The notes: generated from the sequence alone by a model not told the origin. Counted from the first letter of the stretch, positions 10,509 to 19,732 are shown. The stretch: 64,000 nt of DNA from Pseudomonas arsenicoxydans (GCF_900103875.1 NZ_LT629705.1:448501-512500); one strand, 5' to 3'. Numbers and translations are program-made.

Positions 10509-10626
10509 GAATGCTCCTTACGGGTTGTAGCCTGCCGCTCAAAAGCGGTCAGACAAGGAGTGAATGACACTAATGGACTTGCTTGCGATAGACACATGCG
10601 TGCCTGCCGTCACAGCAAGGGGCGCA

Positions 10627-10655
10627 ATTGTAGAGAAGGGACAGGAGAGGTGCAA
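10627..10655 (-). promoter_or_regulatory. rpsF: Sigma70-type promoter for rpsF-rpsR-DUF2232-rplI
   Basis: On the minus strand TTGCAC (10655-10650) and TACAAT (10632-10627) are separated by exactly 17 bp. Transcription would start near 10620, giving a 5' leader of about 110 nt that contains the small hairpin ACCGCTTTTGAGCGGC. Confidence 0.65.
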
Positions 10656-10703
10656 GGCAATTGGTGATTATTTGAACAATCACCGGGATCTGTGCCGAAC
10701 ACC

Positions 10704-10785
10704 TGTAGGAGCTGCCGAAGGCTGCGATCTTTTGATCTTGAAAAATCAAAAGATCGCAGCCTCGTTTCACTCGACAGCTCCTACA
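10704..10785. repeat. REP-type palindromic element pair
   Basis: An inverted repeat: TGTAGGAGCTGCCGAAGG... and GATCGCAGCCTCG...CAGCTCCTACA flank a central GATCTTTTGATC/GATCAAAAGATC-like core. The same family recurs at 14827, 33818, 34602 and 46288. It starts 9 bp beyond the rlmB stop and can form a long hairpin in the rlmB 3' end. Confidence 0.85.
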
Positions 10786-10793
10786 AGGGGGAG

Positions 10794-11561
10794 TCAGGAC
10801 TTTTTGGCGGCCCCGGCTGCTTTCACGCTGCGCTGGCGTTGCGCTTCGAACAGACAAACGCCAGTCGCCACGGAGACGTTGAGACTGCTGACGCTGCCAG
10901 TCATCGGCAAGTGCACCAGGTAGTCGCAAAGATCGCGAGTCAGGCGACGCATGCCGCTGCCTTCGGCACCCATGATCAGGATGGTCGGGCCAGTCATGTC
11001 CTGCTGATACAGACTCTGCTCAGCCTCGCCCGCCGTACCCACAACCCACAGGCCGCGCTGCTTGAGCTTTTCCAGGGTGCGCGCCAGGTTGGTCACGGCA
11101 ACCAGCGGAATCACTTCCGCCGCGCCACAGGCGACTTTTCGCACCGTCGGGGTCAGCGTGGCCGACTTGTCTTTCGGAACGATCACCGCCAGAGCGCCGG
11201 CCGCATCAGCAGAACGCAGGCAAGCGCCGAGGTTGTGCGGATCGGTCACGCCGTCGAGCACCAACAGCAGCGGCGCGCCTTCGGTGCGATCGAGCAGTTC
11301 GTCGAGCATCGCTTCGCCCCAGACCTGGCTCGGGCTCACATCCGCCACCACGCCCTGGTGCACGCCTTCGACCCAGGCATCCAGCTCACGGCGCTCGGCG
11401 TTGCCGACGGCTACGCGATTTTCCGCCGCCAGTTGAATCAGGGTCTGCACACGCGGATCACTGCGGCCTTCAGCCAGCCAGATCTGCTTGACGCGTTTCG
11501 GGTGGTGACGCAGCAATGCTTCTACCGCATGCACGCCGTAGATTTTTTCCAACTGACTCAT
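10794..11561 (-). CDS. rlmB: 23S rRNA (guanosine-2'-O-)-methyltransferase RlmB
   Basis: 255 residues. RlmB methylates the 2'-OH of G2251 in the P-loop of 23S rRNA. The N-terminal substrate-binding part (KIYGVHAVEALLRHHPKRVK) is followed by the SPOUT (trefoil-knot) domain with LVLDGVTDPHNLGACLRSAD, ILIMGAEGSGMRRLTRDLCD and the C-terminal MTGSVSSLNVSVATGVCLFE motifs that bind AdoMet. Its start overlaps the rnr stop codon by 4 nt (ATGA), so the two are translationally coupled. Confidence 0.98.
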   Translation of the reverse strand: MSQLEKIYGVHAVEALLRHHPKRVKQIWLAEGRSDPRVQTLIQLAAENRVAVGNAERRELDAWVEGVHQGVVADVSPSQVWGEAMLDELLDRTEGAPLLLVLDGVTDPHNLGACLRSADAAGALAVIVPKDKSATLTPTVRKVACGAAEVIPLVAVTNLARTLEKLKQRGLWVVGTAGEAEQSLYQQDMTGPTILIMGAEGSGMRRLTRDLCDYLVHLPMTGSVSSLNVSVATGVCLFEAQRQRSVKAAGAAKKS

Positions 11562-14188
11562 GACTTGGCCTTAGGTTTACGTGCCCCGCCGCTTTTGGCT
11601 GGGGCTGAACCCGCTTTTGGCGGGCCTTTACGGTGTTTGCTCGGCTTGCTGCCGGAAGCCTTGTCAGGCGCCGACCGTCCGGTCTTTCCCCCAGACGCCG
11701 CTTTACCGCCGCTTTTCGCTTCAGACAGCAACGCCTGTTTCATTTCACGGCTTTTACGCAGTTCGGCATTTTTTGCCGCAGCATCGCTCGGACGATAAGC
11801 CTCTACAGCCTTTTCCTTCGCAGGACGGCGACCGGTTTTCGCCGGTGCCGGCTCTGCAGCGGTTTTAGCAGCTGCCTTGGCGGCTGGTTCAGTCTTTTCA
11901 GTCCCGCGCTTCTTGCGACCGATCGGCGCGCTGATGGTTTTTTCAGCCATCTCGAAGTCGATCTTGCGCTCGTCGAGGTCAACCCGCATGACGCGCACTT
12001 CAACGGTGTCGCCAAGGCGGAAGCTGCGACCCGTACGCTCACCGGCCAGGCGGTGATGCACAGGGTCGAAGTGGTAGTAATCGCCCGGCAGCGCGGTGAC
12101 ATGCACCAGGCCTTCGACGTAGATGTCGGTCAGCTCGACGAACAGGCCAAAACCGGTCACGGCGGTGATCACACCCGGGAACGACTCGCCAACACGATCC
12201 TTCATGAACTCGCACTTGAGCCAGTTCACAACATCGCGGGTCGCTTCGTCGGCACGGCGCTCGCTCATCGAGCATTGCTCGCCGAGCTGCTCCAGCGCCG
12301 CTTCGTCGTACGGATAGATGCGCGCTTTCGGAATGGTCATCGCGCCAGCACGGCGAACGTGCGGCGTATCCTGCTTCGAATGGATAACGCTGCGAATTGC
12401 CCGGTGCGTGAGCAAGTCCGGGTAGCGGCGGATCGGCGAGGTGAAGTGGGTATAGGCTTCGTAATTCAGGCCGAAGTGGCCCTGGTTATCGGCGCTATAC
12501 ACCGCTTGGCTCAACGAACGCAGCATAACGGTCTGGATCAGATGGAAATCCGGACGATCCTTGATGCTCGCCAGCAACGCCTGGTAATCCTTCGGCGACG
12601 GGCCGTCCTTACCTTTGTGCAGGGACAGGCCGAGCTCGCCGAGGAAGGCGCGCAGTTTTTCCAGACGCTCCGGTGGCGGACCGTCGTGGACGCGATACAA
12701 AGCAGGGATTTCGTGTTTTTTCAGGAATTCGGCGGTGGCCACGTTGGCCGCCAGCATGCATTCCTCGATCAGCTTGTGCGCATCGTTGCGAACGGTCGGA
12801 CGGATTTCGGCAATCTTGCGCTCGGTCCCGAAGATGATCCGGGTTTCCTGGGTTTCGAAATCGATCGCGCCGCGCACGTGTCGCGCAGCCAACAGCACTT
12901 TGTACAGGGCGTAAAGCTGCTTGAGATGCGGCAGCACGTCGTTGTACTCGCCACGAAGCTGACGCGCCTCGGTGAGTTTCGGCGTTTCCAGCATCGCGCT
13001 GACTTTGTTGTAGGTCAGGCGGGCATGGGAGTGAATCACCGCTTCGTAGAAGCAGTAGTCGGTCATCTCGCCGGTTTTGGAGATGGTCATCTCGCAAACC
13101 ATGGCCAGGCGATCGACGTGCGGGTTCAGCGAGCACAGACCGTTGGACAGCTGCTCAGGCAGCATCGGCACCACGCGCTCGGGGAAATACACCGAGTTGC
13201 CGCGAACCTGAGATTCATTGTCCAGGGCCGAACCGATCTTCACGTAGCTGGAGACGTCGGCAATCGCCACGTACAACTTCCAGCCACCGGAGAACAGGCG
13301 CAGCTTGCCCGGCTTGGCTTCGCAGTACACCGCGTCATCGAAGTCGCGAGCATCTTCACCGTCGATGGTCACGAACGGCAGATGACGCAGGTCGATGCGC
13401 TTCTCTTTGTCTTTCTCTTCGACTTCCGGCTTGAGCTTGGCGGCTTCTTTGAGCACCGCCTCAGGCCAGACGTGAGGAATATCGTAAGTGCGCAGGGCGA
13501 TGTCGATTTCCATGCCCGGCGCCATGTAGTTGCCCACGACTTCAACCACGTCGCCTTGCGGCTGGAAGCGTGGCGTCGGCCAGTGAGTGATCTTCACTTC
13601 GACGAACTGACCGATCTGCGCATTGGCGTTACGGCCCGGAGTGACCAGCACTTCTTGCTGGATCTTCGGGTTATCCGCCACAACGAAACCGATACCGCCC
13701 TCTTCGAAGTAGCGACCGACGATGGTCTCGTGGGCACGGGACACCACTTCGACGATCATGCCTTCACGGCGACCACGACGGTCGAGACCGGAGACACGGG
13801 CCAGCGCACGGTCGCCGTCGAACACCAGACGCATTTGCGCCGGGCTCATGAACAGGTCGTCACTGCCGTCGTCCGGGACCAGGAAGCCGAACCCGTCACG
13901 GTGACCGCTGATGCGGCCAAGGATTAGGTCGAGCTTGTCCACCGGCGCGTACGTGCCGCGACGGGTGTAGATGAGTTGAGCATCGCGCTCCATGGCGCGC
14001 AGGCGGCGACGCAGGGCTTCGATCTGGTCTTCTGTGGTCAGACCAAACTCTTCGACCAGCTGCTCGCGGTTAGCAGGCGAACCCCGATCAGCAAGGTGCT
14101 GAAGGATCAGTTCGCGGCTAGGAATAGGGTTGTCATATTTTTCCGCTTCACGAGCGGCCTCGGGATCGAGGGACTGCCAATCGGCCAT
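11558..14188 (-). CDS. rnr: Ribonuclease R
   Basis: 876 residues, a 3'-5' exoribonuclease of the RNase II/R family able to digest structured RNA. Order of domains: N-terminal winged helix (DRGSPANREQLVEEFGL), cold-shock domains, the catalytic RNB domain (TIDGEDARDFDDAVYCE, with the Asp cluster that binds Mg2+), an S1 domain (FPGVITAVTGFGLFVELTD) and a lysine/alanine-rich low-complexity tail from about residue 750. The tail is typical of RNase R and helps unwind duplex RNA. The rnr-rlmB pair is a conserved operon. Confidence 0.98.
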   Translation of the reverse strand: MADWQSLDPEAAREAEKYDNPIPSRELILQHLADRGSPANREQLVEEFGLTTEDQIEALRRRLRAMERDAQLIYTRRGTYAPVDKLDLILGRISGHRDGFGFLVPDDGSDDLFMSPAQMRLVFDGDRALARVSGLDRRGRREGMIVEVVSRAHETIVGRYFEEGGIGFVVADNPKIQQEVLVTPGRNANAQIGQFVEVKITHWPTPRFQPQGDVVEVVGNYMAPGMEIDIALRTYDIPHVWPEAVLKEAAKLKPEVEEKDKEKRIDLRHLPFVTIDGEDARDFDDAVYCEAKPGKLRLFSGGWKLYVAIADVSSYVKIGSALDNESQVRGNSVYFPERVVPMLPEQLSNGLCSLNPHVDRLAMVCEMTISKTGEMTDYCFYEAVIHSHARLTYNKVSAMLETPKLTEARQLRGEYNDVLPHLKQLYALYKVLLAARHVRGAIDFETQETRIIFGTERKIAEIRPTVRNDAHKLIEECMLAANVATAEFLKKHEIPALYRVHDGPPPERLEKLRAFLGELGLSLHKGKDGPSPKDYQALLASIKDRPDFHLIQTVMLRSLSQAVYSADNQGHFGLNYEAYTHFTSPIRRYPDLLTHRAIRSVIHSKQDTPHVRRAGAMTIPKARIYPYDEAALEQLGEQCSMSERRADEATRDVVNWLKCEFMKDRVGESFPGVITAVTGFGLFVELTDIYVEGLVHVTALPGDYYHFDPVHHRLAGERTGRSFRLGDTVEVRVMRVDLDERKIDFEMAEKTISAPIGRKKRGTEKTEPAAKAAAKTAAEPAPAKTGRRPAKEKAVEAYRPSDAAAKNAELRKSREMKQALLSEAKSGGKAASGGKTGRSAPDKASGSKPSKHRKGPPKAGSAPAKSGGARKPKAKS

Positions 14189-14349
14189 TAGAGAGTTTTC
14201 ACCTTGTCTATATGCGGGTTAGTTTGGCATAGGCGTAATGAAACGGGAAATTTCAGGCTGTGACAGCCCATCTAAAGCACTTTATCGACAACACAATGAT
14301 GATTTAAATGCCACTGGTAACATTTTTCAGGTTTTTTTAATTCCAGGGG

Positions 14350-14378
14350 TTTACAGTTAAAAAGACGCTCCGTATAGT
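14350..14378 (+). promoter_or_regulatory. Promoter of first tRNA-Leu gene
   Basis: TTTACA (14350-14355), a 17-bp spacer and TATAGT (14373-14378). A GC-rich discriminator (GCGCGCC) follows, the feature expected of stable-RNA promoters under stringent control. The same arrangement is repeated before the second tRNA copy. Confidence 0.8.
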
Positions 14379-14414
14379 GCGCGCCATCGACGACGCACTA
14401 GCGTTGCCGATACT

Positions 14415-14501
14415 GCCCAGATGGTGAAATTGGTAGACACGCCAGCTTCAGGTGCTGGTGACCGCAAGGTCGTGGAAGTTCGAGTCTTCTTCTGGGCACC
14501 A
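14415..14501 (+). tRNA. tRNA-Leu (anticodon CAG), copy 1
   Basis: An 87-nt class II tRNA with a long variable arm. The acceptor stem is GCCCAGA/TCTGGGC with discriminator A and a genomically encoded CCA end. The anticodon stem CCAGC/GCTGG holds the loop TTCAGGT, giving anticodon CAG, which reads the CUG leucine codon that dominates this GC-rich genome. Confidence 0.97.
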
Positions 14502-14540
14502 ATTTCGAGCTTGAGATTAGATCAATTTCAAGGCTCACAC

Positions 14541-14565
14541 AAAAACCCGCGAAAGCGGGTTTTTT
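14541..14565 (+). terminator. Terminator of first tRNA-Leu
   Basis: Hairpin AACCCGC-GAAA-GCGGGTT with a GNRA-type loop, followed by six T residues, 43 bp after the CCA end. Confidence 0.9.
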
Positions 14566-14604
14566 GCATTCTAAACATCTGATTTATTAAATCTAAATCA
14601 GGGG

Positions 14605-14633
14605 TTTACAGATCAAAACGCTCTCCGTATAGT
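14605..14633 (+). promoter_or_regulatory. Promoter of second tRNA-Leu gene
   Basis: TTTACA (14605-14610), a 17-bp spacer and TATAGT (14628-14633). It is preceded by the same GGGG as copy 1, showing that the promoter was duplicated together with the tRNA. Confidence 0.8.
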
Positions 14634-14667
14634 GCGCCACATCAACAGCGGCAACGCTGAAGATCAT

Positions 14668-14754
14668 GCCCAGATGGTGAAATTGGTAGACACGCCAGCT
14701 TCAGGTGCTGGTGACCGCAAGGTCGTGGAAGTTCGAGTCTTCTTCTGGGCACCA
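14668..14754 (+). tRNA. tRNA-Leu (anticodon CAG), copy 2
   Basis: Its 87 nt are identical in sequence to the copy 253 bp upstream, with anticodon CAG and encoded CCA. Each copy has its own promoter and terminator, so they are separate transcription units. Confidence 0.97.
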
Positions 14755-14788
14755 ATTCAAATTTCAGAGTCGATCTGGAATTTCACAG

Positions 14789-14810
14789 AAACCCGCGAAA
14801 GCGGGTTTTT
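14789..14810 (+). terminator. Terminator of second tRNA-Leu
   Basis: Hairpin AACCCGC-GAAA-GCGGGTT followed by TTTTGCG, the same hairpin as after copy 1. Confidence 0.9.
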
Positions 14811-14826
14811 GCGTTTCCGGGCTTTG

Positions 14827-14924
14827 TGCAGGAGCTGCCGAAGGCTGCGATCTTTTGATCTTCAGCAATCTCAGCTCCGCCAACAATCAAGATCAAAAGA
14901 TCGCGGCCTACGACAGTTGCTACC
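14827..14924. repeat. REP-type palindromic element, degenerate pair
   Basis: Left arm TGCAGGAGCTGCCGAAGGC plus GATCTTTTGATCTT, right arm AAGATCAAAAGATCGCGGCC. The outer right arm (ACGACAGTTGCTACC) has diverged from the usual CGACAGCTCCTAC. Confidence 0.75.
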
Positions 14925-14956
14925 CCCTCAGCCGCCGCAAGGCGCACTTGAGAAAC

Positions 14957-14975
14957 AATATCGTTTATCATTGTT
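14957..14975. promoter_or_regulatory. Putative Fur box upstream of the iron ABC transporter
   Basis: AATATCGTTTATCATTGTT matches the 19-bp Fur consensus GATAATGATAATCATTATC at 12 positions, including the core ATCATT. It lies 38 bp before the ATG of the iron-binding protein gene. This is the placement expected for iron-responsive repression; binding itself is inferred. Confidence 0.6.
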
Positions 14976-15012
14976 GCAAGTTTTTGCAATGCGACAGTGA
15001 GGAACCCTGCGA

Positions 15013-16023
15013 ATGATGTTTCGAAATACCCTGCGCCGCGGCCTGACCTTCACCCTGCTCAGCCTGGCCCTCGCCACTCCCCTCACCCAGGCTGCTGATC
15101 CAGTTTCCCTGACACTCTATAACGGTCAACACAAAGAAGTCGGCGATGCCGTCGCCAAAGCCTTCGAAGCCAAGACCGGTATTCACGTCAACGTGCGCAA
15201 AGGCAGCAGCAACCAGCTCGCCAGCCAGGTCGTCGAAGAAGGCGACCGCTCCCCCGCCGACGTGATCTACACCGAAGAATCGCCTCCGCTGAACAAGCTC
15301 GGCGAACAAGGCCTGCTGGCGCAAACCGATGCCGCCACCCTTGCCGTTCTGCCCAAAGACTACGTCGCCGGCAACGGCACCTGGATCGGCATCACCGCCC
15401 GGGTCCGCGTGGTGGCTTTCAACCCGAAACTGATAGACGAAAAAGACCTACCCAAGTCGGTGATGGAGTTCTCCGATCCGAAATGGCAAGGCAAGGTCGG
15501 CTTCGTGCCGAGCAGTGGCGCGTTCCAGGAACAGGCCGTGGCAATCATCAAAGTGCACGGCATGGATGCTGCTGAAGAATGGCTGACCGGCCTGCGCGCT
15601 TTCGGCAAGACCTACAGCAACAACATGGTCGCCCTGAAGGCGGTGGAAAACGGCGAAATCGCCACCGTACTGGTGAACAACTACTACTGGTTCGCCCTGC
15701 AACGCGAAAAAGGCCAGCTCGACTCGAAACTGCATTACTTCACCGGCGGCGACGTAGGTGGGCTGATCACGGTTTCCAGCGCGGCCGTGCTGAAATCGAG
15801 TAAACATCCAAAAGAAGCCCAGCAATTCCTTGCCTACATGGCCAGCGAAGAAGGTCAGCGCGTGATCACCCAGACCACCGCTGAATACCCGCTGCACAAA
15901 GGAATGGCATCGGATCGCGGCCTCAAGCCGTTCAGCGAGCTGCAAGCGCCGAAAGTCACGCCAGCCGATCTCGGCAACGCCGAAGAAGCCCTGGACCTGG
16001 AACGTGACGTTGGCTTGAACTGA
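15013..16023 (+). CDS. Iron ABC transporter, periplasmic Fe(III)-binding protein (FbpA/FutA family)
   Basis: 336 residues with a signal peptide (RRGLTFTLLSLALATPLTQAA, cleavage near residue 28). The mature protein is a class II periplasmic ferric-binding protein. It has the LTLYNGQHKEV start, the DVIYTEESPPL region, and the twin tyrosines of NNYYWF near residue 222 that coordinate Fe(III) in this family. It would capture free ferric ion in the periplasm and deliver it to the permease encoded next. Two ATGs (15013, 15016) are adjacent; GTGAGGAA precedes them. The Fur-like box upstream supports iron regulation. Overlaps the permease start by 1 nt (TGATG). Confidence 0.93.
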   Translation: MMFRNTLRRGLTFTLLSLALATPLTQAADPVSLTLYNGQHKEVGDAVAKAFEAKTGIHVNVRKGSSNQLASQVVEEGDRSPADVIYTEESPPLNKLGEQGLLAQTDAATLAVLPKDYVAGNGTWIGITARVRVVAFNPKLIDEKDLPKSVMEFSDPKWQGKVGFVPSSGAFQEQAVAIIKVHGMDAAEEWLTGLRAFGKTYSNNMVALKAVENGEIATVLVNNYYWFALQREKGQLDSKLHYFTGGDVGGLITVSSAAVLKSSKHPKEAQQFLAYMASEEGQRVITQTTAEYPLHKGMASDRGLKPFSELQAPKVTPADLGNAEEALDLERDVGLN

Positions 16024-17588
16024 TGAGCGCATCGTTATCCGCCCCCGCCGAGCGCGGGGGTTACGTGCCACGGCGCAAGCGGCCATCGATCTGGCTGCTG
16101 CTACCGGTTTTGCTGTTGGTCGTACTCAGTCTGTTGCCGCTGGCTTATGTCGGACTCAAAACCTGGCAAGCCGGCTGGGCCGAGGCGCTGCACCTGCTTT
16201 GGCGGCCGTATGTATTTGGGTTGCTGCGCAATACGCTGGCACTGATGGTCGGTGTAACCCTGGCCTGCGGCGTCATCGGCTTATCGCTGGCCTGGTTGCT
16301 GGAACGCAGCAATCTACCGGGACGGCGACTGTGGGGCGTGATCCTATGCCTGCCGTTCGCGGTGCCAGCGTTTGTCAGCAGTTTTACCTGGGTTTCACTG
16401 AGTGCTCACTTCGAAGGCCTGGGCGGGGCGATCCTGGTGATGACCCTGTCCAAGTATCCGCTGATCTTTCTGCCGGTCGCGGCGACACTGCGCAATCTCG
16501 ATCCTTCGCTTGAGGAGTCCGCCCGGACCCTTGGCCAGAACCGCTGGGGCGTGTTTTTCAAAATCACCCTGCCGCTTCTGTGGCCGTCACTGCTGGCCGG
16601 CTCGCTGCTGATCGCTTTGCACATGCTGGTAGAGTTCGGCGCGCTATCCATCATCGGCCTGCAAACCTTCACGACAGCGATCTATCAGCAGTTCGAACTG
16701 GAATTCAGTAACGCCAATGCAGCGATGCTTTCTGCCGTGTTGCTGGCGCTGTGCCTGATGTTGTTGTGGCTCGAACTACGGGTTCGCGGCAAAGGCCGGC
16801 ATGTGCGCACCGGCCAGGGCGCGGCTCGGCGCGCAGAGCAGGTTCGGCTGGGGCCTTGGTCGGCGCTTGGCCAGGTTTATTGCCTGGCGCTGACTGTCGT
16901 CGGCAGCGGCATTCCGCTGGGCATGTTGGCTTACTGGCTGGCAGTGGGCTCCTCAGCTGCGTTCCCCGTGGCCGCGATCAGCGAGGCGCTGTTGTCGTCG
17001 CTGGCACTTTCCCTCGGTGGCGCAGCACTGTGCCTGGTACTGGCGGTGCCGGTTGGGCTGCTGGTGGTGCGCCATAAAGGGCAACTGGCAATCTGGGCCG
17101 AACGCTTGCCGTATCTGCTGCATGCGCTGCCAGGACTGGTGATCGCGCTGACGCTGGTGTACTTCGCCCTGCACTATGTGCCGGCGCTGTATCAGACCTC
17201 GGCGTTGCTGCTGATTGCTTATGCGCTGCTGTTCCTGCCGCTGGCTCAGGCACCGATCCGTACGGCACTGAACAAAGCCGCACCGCAATTGGAAGAAGCG
17301 GCACGCACGCTGGGGGCGTCGTCATTCAGTGCGTTTTGCCGAGTGACACTGCCGATCATTTTTCCGGCATTGGGCGCGGCGTTTGCGCTGGTCTTTCTGG
17401 ATGCGATGAAGGAGCTGACGGCGACGCTGCTGCTGAGTCCGACCGGGCTTAATACGCTGGCGACTGAAGTGTGGGCGCATACCGCAAACGTGGAGTTTGC
17501 GGCGGCGGCGCCTTATGCGGCGCTGTTGATTTTGGTGTCGGGATTGCCGGTCTATTTGCTTACGACGCGGATGTATTTAAGCCGCTGA
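16023..17588 (+). CDS. Iron ABC transporter permease (FbpB type, fused two-domain)
   Basis: 521 residues with about twelve membrane segments in two homologous halves. Each half carries an EAA loop that contacts the ATPase: ESARTLGQNRWGVFFKITLP near residue 162 and EAARTLGASSFSAFCRVTLP near residue 425. The two-halves-in-one-chain organisation is typical of FbpB/SfuB permeases. Translation starts by TGATG overlap with the binding protein. No FbpC-like ATPase follows; the next gene is on the other strand. The ATPase must therefore be encoded elsewhere or shared. Confidence 0.93.
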   Translation: MSASLSAPAERGGYVPRRKRPSIWLLLPVLLLVVLSLLPLAYVGLKTWQAGWAEALHLLWRPYVFGLLRNTLALMVGVTLACGVIGLSLAWLLERSNLPGRRLWGVILCLPFAVPAFVSSFTWVSLSAHFEGLGGAILVMTLSKYPLIFLPVAATLRNLDPSLEESARTLGQNRWGVFFKITLPLLWPSLLAGSLLIALHMLVEFGALSIIGLQTFTTAIYQQFELEFSNANAAMLSAVLLALCLMLLWLELRVRGKGRHVRTGQGAARRAEQVRLGPWSALGQVYCLALTVVGSGIPLGMLAYWLAVGSSAAFPVAAISEALLSSLALSLGGAALCLVLAVPVGLLVVRHKGQLAIWAERLPYLLHALPGLVIALTLVYFALHYVPALYQTSALLLIAYALLFLPLAQAPIRTALNKAAPQLEEAARTLGASSFSAFCRVTLPIIFPALGAAFALVFLDAMKELTATLLLSPTGLNTLATEVWAHTANVEFAAAAPYAALLILVSGLPVYLLTTRMYLSR

Positions 17589-17591
17589 GAG

Positions 17592-17688
17592 AGCCATCGC
17601 GGACAAGCCCGCTCCCACATTTTTCTTCTGCGACCACACAATTTGTGCACAACAGAATCACTGTGGGAGCGGGCTTGCCCGCGATGGC
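17592..17688. repeat. REP-type inverted repeat (GCGGGCTTGCCCGC family)
   Basis: CCATCGCGGACAAGCCCGC...CCCACA on the left and TGTGGGAGCGGGCTTGCCCG...GATGG on the right form a long imperfect palindrome. It lies between the convergent permease and chemoreceptor genes and may also end transcription. A related copy is at 56911. Confidence 0.85.
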
Positions 17689-17705
17689 GTCAGCTCTAAA
17701 ACACA

Positions 17706-19640
17706 CTAAGCCCTGAACTGCCCCAGGCTCGCCTTCAACTGCGCCGCCAAGCCATCCAGCACTTTGCCGCTGGCCGTGGTTTCCACCACCGCCTGCGCCG
17801 CTTTCTCAGCTTGAGCGTGAATAGTCTCCACCCGACCCCGTACAGCCTGCGCGCCTTGCGCCTGATGCGCCGCGGCTTGAGTCGCCAGACCTATCGCCGC
17901 ATGCACCTGCTCGACCGACGCCTGCACCGATTGCTGCAACCGCGCACTGTCACGCAGCACCAGCAAACCTTCACTGGCCTGACGCCCGGCTTGGCCAATC
18001 GCTGCCACCGCCTCACGCGCGCCTTGCTGCAAGGCCACGATGTGCGCCTGGATGTCACCGGTGGAGCTCTGGGTCTTGCTCGCCAGCGCCCGCACTTCAT
18101 CCGCCACCACCGCAAAGCCACGACCGGTTTCACCCGCTCGCGCCGCTTCGATGGCGGCGTTCAGCGCCAGCAAGTTGGTCTGCTCGGCGATCCCGTGGAT
18201 CACCGTCAACACCACTTCAATCTGCTCACTCTGCTGGGCCAGCCGCTCGATGACTTTCGCCCCGGTATCGACCTGACCAGCCAACGCCTCGATCAGGCTG
18301 CCGACCTTCGCCGACGTCCGGGTGTTTTCATCCGTGGCCGAACGAATGTCCACCACTTGCTGCAAGGCCGCCTGCATCGCATGGCTTTCAGACTGGGCTT
18401 CATCAGCCATTTGCGACAACGCGCGCAAGCTCTCGGCCACTTCATCGCGCTGCATGCCGGCCGCTTTATCGGCACCGGCATTGCGCAGGGTCATGGCGCC
18501 AATTTCGACGCCGGTGCGCTGAGCCACATCGCCCGCTTCGCGCACGATCGGCTGCAACTTGTCCACGAAGCGATTGACCGCCGAGGCCATGTCGCCGATT
18601 TCGTCCATGCTGTTGATTTGCACACGCTTGGTCAGGTCGCCCTCGCCCGCCGCCAGATCATCCATGGCGCTGATCAGCATCTTCAAGCGATTGACCACTC
18701 GACGCCCCAGCACCACCGCCAGCAACAGCAGCACGCCGCATCCGACCAGTGCCAGGCCCATGCCGATGCGCCAGCGCAAAGTGCCCGCCGCTTGCTGCAC
18801 GGTGCTGGTGGTATTGGCCTGCATTTCAGAGGCCGTGGACTGCGCCGACTTCAGACGCGCGCCCATCGCTGCGGCACTATCAGCCGCCGCGCCTTTGAGG
18901 CTATCGCCGACCAGTTGATCACTGCTGGCGATCAGCGCGGTGAAGCGCTTGTCCAGGGCAGCCAGATCGACTTCCACCGAAGCGGTAGAGACACCCATCA
19001 AGACCTTGCCGATTTCCACGCCATTGGGGCTGATCGAGGCTTCGATGTAGTAGACCGACGGATCGCTCTTCGCCGCATCCAGCACTTTGTCCAAGGCGCG
19101 CTCGCCTTGGCCTTTCTCCAGCAACGCTTTGTTGATCGGGTTCTCGCGATTCAAATAGCGTGTCAGGTGCTGGCCGGTGGCGTCGTCGTAGATTACGAAC
19201 AACACGTTCGGATTGCGCTGGGCCCGGCGGGCGAATTCGGACAGGGTTGGAACGTCGCTGTCCCACATGGCGCGGGGTGCGACCGAGGCCAGAAGCTGCG
19301 CCATATCATTGGCGGAGTCCTTCAGGTCTTTTTCCAGTGTCCCACGCAATTGCGCCTGCTCGTCCTTCAGACGCGAGGACAGGCCGGCGGTGAGTCGCTG
19401 ACGGGTATTGGTCGACAGGCTGTCCAGGCTCGACGTGACTTCACGCCCCGCTTGCTCCAGCTCACCGGAGAGTTTTTGACTGTCAGCACCCAGGCGCACG
19501 CCTAGATCGGCCTCCAGCGCGGTGACTGTGCTCCGCGTCAGAGCGACGGCAACCAGCACTTGCACCAAAAGGGCGATACCAAGGGTAACGAACACGGGCC
19601 GCAGAAGACGGCTTTGTAACAGTGAGAGAATGGCTGACAC
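17706..19640 (-). CDS. Methyl-accepting chemotaxis protein
   Basis: 644 residues from the GTG at 19640, chosen because GAGGG lies 9 nt upstream and hydrophobic sequence begins at once; an ATG at 19667 adds nine residues. Layout: a first membrane segment ([19 protein letters not shown]), a periplasmic sensor of about 275 residues rich in helices, a second membrane segment ([21 protein letters not shown]), a HAMP domain, and a cytoplasmic coiled-coil signalling domain. The latter contains the near-invariant [19 protein letters not shown] hairpin that contacts CheA and CheW. There is no C-terminal CheR-docking pentapeptide. The ligand cannot be deduced. It stands alone, without neighbouring che genes. 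Confidence 0.95.
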   Translation of the reverse strand: MSAILSLLQSRLLRPVFVTLGIALLVQVLVAVALTRSTVTALEADLGVRLGADSQKLSGELEQAGREVTSSLDSLSTNTRQRLTAGLSSRLKDEQAQLRGTLEKDLKDSANDMAQLLASVAPRAMWDSDVPTLSEFARRAQRNPNVLFVIYDDATGQHLTRYLNRENPINKALLEKGQGERALDKVLDAAKSDPSVYYIEASISPNGVEIGKVLMGVSTASVEVDLAALDKRFTALIASSDQLVGDSLKGAAADSAAAMGARLKSAQSTASEMQANTTSTVQQAAGTLRWRIGMGLALVGCGVLLLLAVVLGRRVVNRLKMLISAMDDLAAGEGDLTKRVQINSMDEIGDMASAVNRFVDKLQPIVREAGDVAQRTGVEIGAMTLRNAGADKAAGMQRDEVAESLRALSQMADEAQSESHAMQAALQQVVDIRSATDENTRTSAKVGSLIEALAGQVDTGAKVIERLAQQSEQIEVVLTVIHGIAEQTNLLALNAAIEAARAGETGRGFAVVADEVRALASKTQSSTGDIQAHIVALQQGAREAVAAIGQAGRQASEGLLVLRDSARLQQSVQASVEQVHAAIGLATQAAAHQAQGAQAVRGRVETIHAQAEKAAQAVVETTASGKVLDGLAAQLKASLGQFRA

Positions 19641-19732
19641 GGGATTATCCCTCTGCTTTGACGCCATTAAATTGATGGCACGCCAGAAGGCATAATTACA
19701 GCAAAGGTCGTGCCGCCCAACAGGCATAAACG

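Noticed and set aside
11633..13927. 764-codon plus-strand open frame antisense to rnr
   Set aside because: Low-complexity Arg/His/Val composition typical of antisense frames; RNase R on the minus strand is complete.
14632..15000. 122-codon open frame covering the second tRNA-Leu
   Set aside because: It runs through a tRNA, a terminator and a REP element.
14415..15012. tRNA-Leu genes as an integration site for a genomic island
   Set aside because: No integrase, no tRNA 3'-end repeat, and the flanking genes are ordinary.
17811..19505. 564-codon plus-strand open frame antisense to the chemoreceptor gene
   Set aside because: No domain or Shine-Dalgarno; the heptad-rich MCP on the other strand explains its openness.
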